NCBI GenBank assembly: GCA_011390985.1
Contig: JAABRJ010000237.1
Span: forward strand, 1 to 7,982
DNA from: Desulfobacteraceae bacterium
GTDB taxonomy: Bacteria; Desulfobacterota; Desulfobacteria; Desulfobacterales; JAABRJ01
Length of the DNA: 7,982 bases
Reading direction: 5' to 3'
The position numbers were made by a program, and so were the translations under genes. Shown here one piece after another: positions 6,023-7,982 of the stretch. Below the pieces are notes generated by a model. The model was not told the origin of the DNA and ran no database searches. It worked only from the letters and a program-made list of their open reading frames with translations. Each line of letters begins with the position of its first letter. The first letter of the stretch is position 1.

Positions 6023-6826
6023 ATGCTTGAACCGGCACCCATCGACTACAGCCTTCTGGATCGCCCCGAAATTCTGCAGCACCTCTTTCATCCGCGCCCC
6101 GAGCCCCGGGCCGCTGTTGCACCGGACGGCAGCATCGACCTGACGGTCCCGGTGGCTCCCGGGGTTTCGCTCGGCGCCCGCCTGCACCCTGCCGGCACCG
6201 CGGCCGCGACCCTGCTTTTCTTCCACGGCAACGGCGAAATCGTGGCCGACTACGACGATCTGGGGCCCCTTTATGCCCGACTGGGCATCAACTTTTTGGC
6301 GGTCGATTACCGTGGCTATGGGCGTTCGGGGGGCCGCCCGACCGTCAGCGCGATGATGCGCGATGCCCATGTGATCCTCGGGTTTGTCCGCGATTACCTG
6401 GCCGGCAGGGGCTGGAGCGGTCCGCTGCTGGCCATGGGGCGCTCGCTGGGCAGCGCTTCGGCGCTGGCGCTGGCCGCCGGGTGCAGGGATTCGATCGCCG
6501 GTCTGATCATCGAAAGCGGGTTTGCCACCGCCGATCCGCTCCTCCGCCTGCTGGGGGTCGACACCGACGCGATCGGCGTCCAAGCCCTGCGGATTTTCGA
6601 CAATATCGACAAAATCCGCGCTTTTGACCGCCCGACCCTGATCATCCACGCCGAGCACGACCACATTATCCCCTTCAGCGACGGGCAGGCCCTCTACGAC
6701 GCCTCGCCGGCCGCCGACAAAACCCTTCTGCCGATACCGGCAGCCAACCACAACGACATTTTTCTCCGCGGGCTGGAGGCTTACCTGCAAGCCATCCAGG
6801 CGCTGGTGCGCCGGCTGGCGGGCTGA
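6023..6826 (+). CDS. Alpha/beta-fold serine hydrolase (BEM46/ABHD13-like)
   Basis: Cytoplasmic hydrolase of 267 aa without signal peptide or membrane anchor; likely an esterase or related hydrolase of unknown substrate. After a ~60-residue N-terminal part come the oxyanion-side loop FFHGNGE (66-72), AVDYRGYGRSGG (93-104), the nucleophile elbow GRSLGS (Ser141), IIHAEHDHIIP with Asp213, and ANHNDIF with His243, giving a complete Ser-Asp-His triad. The HGNGE and YRGYGRS patterns are typical of the group related to eukaryotic BEM46/ABHD13 and bacterial YfhR, though members are poorly characterised. It is the last gene of the rightward cluster and ends 21 bases from the convergent lipocalin-like gene. 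No terminator hairpin with a T-tract is visible there. Confidence 0.9.
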   Translation: MLEPAPIDYSLLDRPEILQHLFHPRPEPRAAVAPDGSIDLTVPVAPGVSLGARLHPAGTAAATLLFFHGNGEIVADYDDLGPLYARLGINFLAVDYRGYGRSGGRPTVSAMMRDAHVILGFVRDYLAGRGWSGPLLAMGRSLGSASALALAAGCRDSIAGLIIESGFATADPLLRLLGVDTDAIGVQALRIFDNIDKIRAFDRPTLIIHAEHDHIIPFSDGQALYDASPAADKTLLPIPAANHNDIFLRGLEAYLQAIQALVRRLAG

Positions 6827-6847
6827 CGCGCGCCGAGGGGGGTGACG

Positions 6848-7978
6848 TTAAAGAGGGGCATCAAAGGGCTGGGCGTAGCCCGTCAGCTCCACGAACCCGC
6901 GGCCGGCCAGCGGCTTTCGGCCGACCCGGCCGGTTGCCTCGACGCTGCCTTCCCAGTAGGTCACGCGCGTGCTTTCAGGAGTCTGAAGCTCCTGCGCGGG
7001 CATGCTGGGGGCAACCATCAGGTCGAGGTCGAGCGGTTTCACCTGCACCCGCCAGCGGGCCGGATAAACCGCCCCGCTGGCTGGGCTTTTCCAGGTGGCC
7101 AGAGGGGTGACGGCGACATCCGGCGCGAAAAGCGGCCGGGAGCTGCCGTCCCGCGCCACGAAGGTGCCGCCTGATGAGGGGCTGAAGCTGCCATCGGCCT
7201 GACGCAGCAGGTAGAGCATCAGCTCGCTGCCGTCGGAGAACTGCAGGCTGAACCAGTCCCAACCGACCAGACCGCTTGCGAGCGGAGCAGAGCTGAATTC
7301 GTGGTCCATCCAGCTGGTGCCGCTGACCTGCCACGTCTCGCCGCCGGCCTCCAGCCGGCCGGTGGTTTCCAGGCGCGTGAAGGAGTAATAGCAGCTGGCC
7401 TGTTCGGGGGCCGGTCCCTTGCGGCTGTAGCCCCGGTCACCGTGCAGAACGGGCGATTTGAGCGGCACCAGGGTCAGGTCGAGGCGGAAATCATCGGCGG
7501 CCGCCGCCAGACGATGCGCCTGGGGTTGGAGGTGGGCCGACCAGTCCCGCAGCACCACCCGCACCCCGTCCCCCTCCCGGGTGGCGCCGGCCATGCCCAG
7601 GGCGGCGCGCGACAGGCGGTCGGCATGCCAGAACCGTCCGGTGGCAGGGTCCGACACGGCGGCATGGGCCAGAAAGAGGTGCGGGGTCCGCCAGGCCGAA
7701 GCCGTTTCAGGGCTTTCGTCCGCGTCGGGCCTGAGCCGCGAGCGGAAAAAGGTCAGCTGGTAGCCGAAGCGGCGCCCGGCATCACTTTCCAGGTTGCCGG
7801 TGTAATACCACCATTCCGTGCGGTAGGCCGGGTGCGGACCGTGATCCTGCGGAAAGACCAGGTCGCAGGGCCCGGTGATCGCGGGATAGTCGGCCGCATC
7901 GGCTCGCGCCGGCCCCGCCCCGCCCAGGAGCCCCAGCCAGAGCGCGCCCAGGGCGGCCATCGACCTGCACCACGGCAC
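6848..7978 (-). CDS. Secreted lipocalin-like (AttH/CrtC-like, COG5621-type) protein; start uncertain
   Basis: Predicted exported beta-barrel protein of the AttH/CrtC-like clan. Relatives are often labelled 'predicted secreted hydrolase' or 'carotenoid 1,2-hydratase', but activity is mostly unproven and I see no reason to assign hydratase function. Family motifs are clear: FPQDHGPHPAYRTEWWYYTGNL (in 42-63, split across the first domain), WMDHEFSS (223-230), GWDWFSLQFSDG (239-250), YWEG (341-344) and the C-terminal GFVELTGY (361-368). A hydrophobic N-terminus ending GPARA looks like a signal peptide, cut near residue 26. GTG at 7978 and ATG at 7960 are both possible starts, and the frame stays open to the right edge, so the true start may lie outside. 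Homologues often sit beside MacB/FtsX-like ABC permeases; any such neighbour would be beyond the window. Confidence 0.85.
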   Translation of the reverse strand: MPWCRSMAALGALWLGLLGGAGPARADAADYPAITGPCDLVFPQDHGPHPAYRTEWWYYTGNLESDAGRRFGYQLTFFRSRLRPDADESPETASAWRTPHLFLAHAAVSDPATGRFWHADRLSRAALGMAGATREGDGVRVVLRDWSAHLQPQAHRLAAAADDFRLDLTLVPLKSPVLHGDRGYSRKGPAPEQASCYYSFTRLETTGRLEAGGETWQVSGTSWMDHEFSSAPLASGLVGWDWFSLQFSDGSELMLYLLRQADGSFSPSSGGTFVARDGSSRPLFAPDVAVTPLATWKSPASGAVYPARWRVQVKPLDLDLMVAPSMPAQELQTPESTRVTYWEGSVEATGRVGRKPLAGRGFVELTGYAQPFDAPL

Positions 7979-7982
7979 CGCT

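Noticed and set aside
6827..6847. Shared bidirectional terminator between the convergent genes
   Set aside because: The 21-base gap has no stem with a flanking T-tract on either strand.

Overview
The window looks like ordinary chromosome from a GC-rich (roughly 60-65% by eye) Gram-negative bacterium. A delta-proteobacterial (Desulfobacterota-like) host is my best guess, from the flavour of ClpS/ClpA and the transporter proteins; this is inference, with no marker gene to settle it.

Layout. Positions 1-2209, minus strand: clpS-clpA, the N-end-rule adaptor and the AAA+ unfoldase of ClpAP, overlapping by a few bases; clpA runs off the left edge after about 632 codons. Positions 2210-2759: the only long gene-free stretch, a divergent control region. 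It holds two outward-facing sigma70-like promoters built on the same 13-bp sequence (a perfect inverted repeat), several short palindromes between them, and a potentially structured 5' leader before the rightward operon. Positions 2760-6826, plus strand: a five-gene co-directional cluster made of a polar amino acid ABC permease, a periplasmic substrate-binding protein, a second paralogous permease (TTG start), a YfcE/MJ0936-type metallophosphoesterase and an alpha/beta hydrolase. Positions 6848-7978, minus strand: a secreted lipocalin-like/AttH (CrtC-like, COG5621-type) protein, convergent with the hydrolase and reaching almost to the right edge.

How the genes fit together. ClpS delivers N-degron substrates to ClpA. 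The transporter genes supply two membrane subunits and the binding protein of a PAAT-family importer, but no ATPase gene is present anywhere in the window, so the ATP-binding subunit must be encoded elsewhere. The phosphoesterase and hydrolase follow the permease with gaps of 28 and 38 bases and probably share its transcript, but nothing in their sequence ties them to amino acid uptake.

I do not see a clearly novel system. The points most worth a second look are the duplicated promoter core in the divergent region, the candidate structured leader RNA, the missing ATPase, and two ligand-contact positions with Asn where Asp is usual (in the binding protein and in ClpS). No tRNA, rRNA, CRISPR array, insertion sequence or phage gene was seen.
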